Assembly: GCA_014642895.1 (NCBI GenBank)
Contig: BMJD01000001.1
Span: forward strand, 62,001-126,000
Direction: 5' to 3'
DNA from: Lentibacillus populi
GTDB taxonomy: Bacteria; Bacillota; Bacilli; Bacillales; Amphibacillaceae
DNA length: 64,000 bases
Both the position numbers and the translations under genes were made by a program. Shown piece by piece: positions 62,354 to 64,000 of this stretch. Under the pieces are notes generated by a model. It made no database searches, was not told the origin of the DNA, and saw nothing but the letters and a program-made list of their open reading frames with translations. Numbering within the stretch: the stretch's first letter is position 1; the number at the start of each line of letters is the position of its first letter.

Positions 62354-64000
62354 ATGGCAGCAGACATTGCAATTATTTTCCCTGACGGTGCTGAAAAAGG
62401 ATTTCCTTTTGGGACAACTGGAGAGGATATAGCAGCAACTATTTCCCCCGGATTAAAAAAGCAGGCACTTGCCATTAAGCTTGATGGCAAGCTGTACGAT
62501 TTAAAGCGAGAATTACCTCATGGTGGGGCAATTGAAATTATTACGTATAAAAACAAAGAAGGCATTGACATTGAACGGCATTCCGCAGCGCACTTAATGG
62601 CACAGGCGATTAAACGTTTGTACGGAAAGGTTCAATTTGGTGTTGGCCCGGTCATCGAAGAAGGGTTTTATTACGACATGGACATGGAGCATACGATTAC
62701 CCCAGAAGACCTGCCAAAAATTGAAAAAGAAATGCGCAAGATTGTCGATGAGAACCTGGAAATTGAGCGAATCGAGGTTACCCGTCAAGAAGCGAAGGAT
62801 ATGTTCCGGGGAATTGGTGATGAGCTGAAGCTCGAATTGATTGATGCCATTCCGGAAGATGAACAGGTAACGATCTACAAGCAAGGAGAGTTTTTTGATC
62901 TTTGCCGGGGTGTACATGTTCCATCGACAAGCAAAATCAAGGCATTTAAATTATTGAGTATCTCGGGAGCGTATTGGCGTGGAGACAGCAATAATCAGCA
63001 ACTGCAGCGGATTTATGGAACTGCTTTTGAAAAACAAAGCCAGGTGGACGACTATTTGCGGATATTGGAAGAGCGAAAAGAACGCGATCATCGTAAACTT
63101 GGAAAAGAATTAGGGATTTTTACCGTTTCCCAAAAGGTTGGTCAAGGACTGCCGTTATGGCTGCCAAAAGGCGCGACGATTCGCCGCCAAATTGAGCGTT
63201 ATATCGTTGATTTGGAAGAGCGGTTGGGCTATAACCATGTATATACACCGGTATTGGGCAGTATCGATTTATATAAAACGAGTGGACATCTGGATCATTA
63301 TGATGACGACATGTTTCCGGTAATGGAAATGGACAACGAAGATTTGGTTCTCCGTCCAATGAACTGCCCGCACCATATGATGGTATATAAAAATCAGTTG
63401 TACAGCTATCGGAATTTGCCAGTCAGGATTGCGGAGCTTGGTACAATGCATCGGTATGAAATGTCCGGGGCTTTGGCCGGTCTGCAACGTGTGCGGGCAA
63501 TGACGCTGAATGATGCCCATATCTTTGCCCGTCCAGATCAGTTAAAGGACGAATTTATTCGTGTAGTTGAACTTGTTCAAAAAGTGTATCAAGATTTCGG
63601 TATTGAAGACTATTACTTCCGCCTCTCATACCGTGATCCGGAAGATAAAGAAAAGTATATCGATAATGATGAGATGTGGGAAAAAGCCCAATCCATGCTG
63701 AAGGAAACGATGGAGGAGATGGGCGTCGACTATGTGGAAGCAATTGGAGAGGCAGCTTTTTATGGTCCAAAGCTTGACGTACAGGTAAAAACAGCCATTG
63801 GTAAAGACGAAACATTGTCGACTGTTCAGATTGATTATCAGCTACCGGAACGCTTTGACTTGACCTATATTGGTGAGGATGGAAAAGAACATCGCCCAGT
63901 TGTCATCCATCGTGGTGTCGTTTCCACAATGGAACGATTTGTTGCCTTTCTTCTTGAGGAATACAAAGGTGCCTTTCCAACATGGCTGGCACCAGTACAG
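62354..64000 (+). CDS. thrS: Threonyl-tRNA synthetase (3' end outside window)
   Basis: Charges tRNA-Thr. The open frame runs to the window end, giving 549 of an expected roughly 645 residues. It has the N-terminal TGS domain (1-62), the editing domain with [10 protein letters not shown] (HxxxH) and later CRGVHVPST, and the class II catalytic core with motif 2 ([20 protein letters not shown]) and the zinc ligands ([18 protein letters not shown]). Motif 3 and the anticodon domain are beyond the end. AAGGAGCGAT precedes the ATG. Confidence 0.97.
   Translation, partial: MAADIAIIFPDGAEKGFPFGTTGEDIAATISPGLKKQALAIKLDGKLYDLKRELPHGGAIEIITYKNKEGIDIERHSAAHLMAQAIKRLYGKVQFGVGPVIEEGFYYDMDMEHTITPEDLPKIEKEMRKIVDENLEIERIEVTRQEAKDMFRGIGDELKLELIDAIPEDEQVTIYKQGEFFDLCRGVHVPSTSKIKAFKLLSISGAYWRGDSNNQQLQRIYGTAFEKQSQVDDYLRILEERKERDHRKLGKELGIFTVSQKVGQGLPLWLPKGATIRRQIERYIVDLEERLGYNHVYTPVLGSIDLYKTSGHLDHYDDDMFPVMEMDNEDLVLRPMNCPHHMMVYKNQLYSYRNLPVRIAELGTMHRYEMSGALAGLQRVRAMTLNDAHIFARPDQLKDEFIRVVELVQKVYQDFGIEDYYFRLSYRDPEDKEKYIDNDEMWEKAQSMLKETMEEMGVDYVEAIGEAAFYGPKLDVQVKTAIGKDETLSTVQIDYQLPERFDLTYIGEDGKEHRPVVIHRGVVSTMERFVAFLLEEYKGAFPTWLAPVQ

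Overview
The window is chromosomal DNA from a low-GC Bacillota, most likely a halotolerant Bacillaceae of the Oceanobacillus/Virgibacillus/Lentibacillus type. This rests on gene order: the run rpsD - ytrP/ytsP - refZ - ezrA - nifZ/thiI - sspA - nadK2 - ytfI/ytfJ - tpx - ytxK - ackA - moaB - ald - ytkL - ytoI/ytpI - nrnA - ytrI/ytrH - dnaE - malic enzyme - accDA - pfkA - pyk - fxsA/ytvI - citZ/icd/mdh - phoPR - polA - mutM - coaE - gapB - nrdR - dnaB/dnaI - ytxC - thrS matches the Bacillus subtilis rpsD-thrS region. Spore genes (sspA, ytfJ, ytrH/ytrI, ytxC, refZ) indicate an endospore former. I see no prophage, CRISPR array, complete insertion sequence, rRNA or tRNA gene.

Layout. 1-1500: a small holin-like type I toxin with a convergent RNA, then rpsD with an autoregulatory-type leader. 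1.6-15.3 kb: signalling, division and housekeeping genes (diguanylate cyclase, free Met sulfoxide reductase, RefZ, EzrA, tRNA thiolation pair NifZ-ThiI, an alpha/beta SASP, NAD kinase, Tpx, YtxK-AckA). 15.6-31.9 kb: a less conserved stretch with MoaB, a stress protein, an unusual SDR, alanine dehydrogenase, an M24 peptidase, a DUF4178-PspA-DUF4247-DUF350-aminopropyltransferase-like envelope-stress cassette, an orphan prepilin peptidase, YtoI, NrnA and YtrH/YtrI. 32.3-48.3 kb: replication and central carbon metabolism (DnaE, malic enzyme, acetyl-CoA carboxyltransferase, glycolysis, TCA cycle). 48.7-64 kb: PhoPR, PolA-MutM-CoaE, gluconeogenic GapB, NrdR, primosome loaders DnaB-DnaI, YtxC and a T-box controlled thrS cut by the window end.

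The most unusual content lies between genes. At least three families of dispersed repeats occupy most long intergenic spaces. Family A (about 70-330 bp, ten clear or likely copies and two degenerate ones) is a modular string of palindromes whose stems vary with compensating changes while the loops stay almost constant (TTTGC or CGTCCTG). Several copies lie between short direct repeats, and one is inserted inside a family B copy. Family B has a conserved left end (GCATTAACGGGCT) and right end (ACTGAATGAAGTTTCACTTT) with a variable hairpin between. Family C has inverted ends (TGTTCAAAA...TTTTGAACA), and one copy has a perfect 9-bp duplication. Families A and B share a nested hairpin motif, which suggests one structured, mobile, non-coding element system. 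The other items of most interest are the toxin locus with mRNA end-to-end pairing, the PspA cassette, and several enzymes with altered signature residues.
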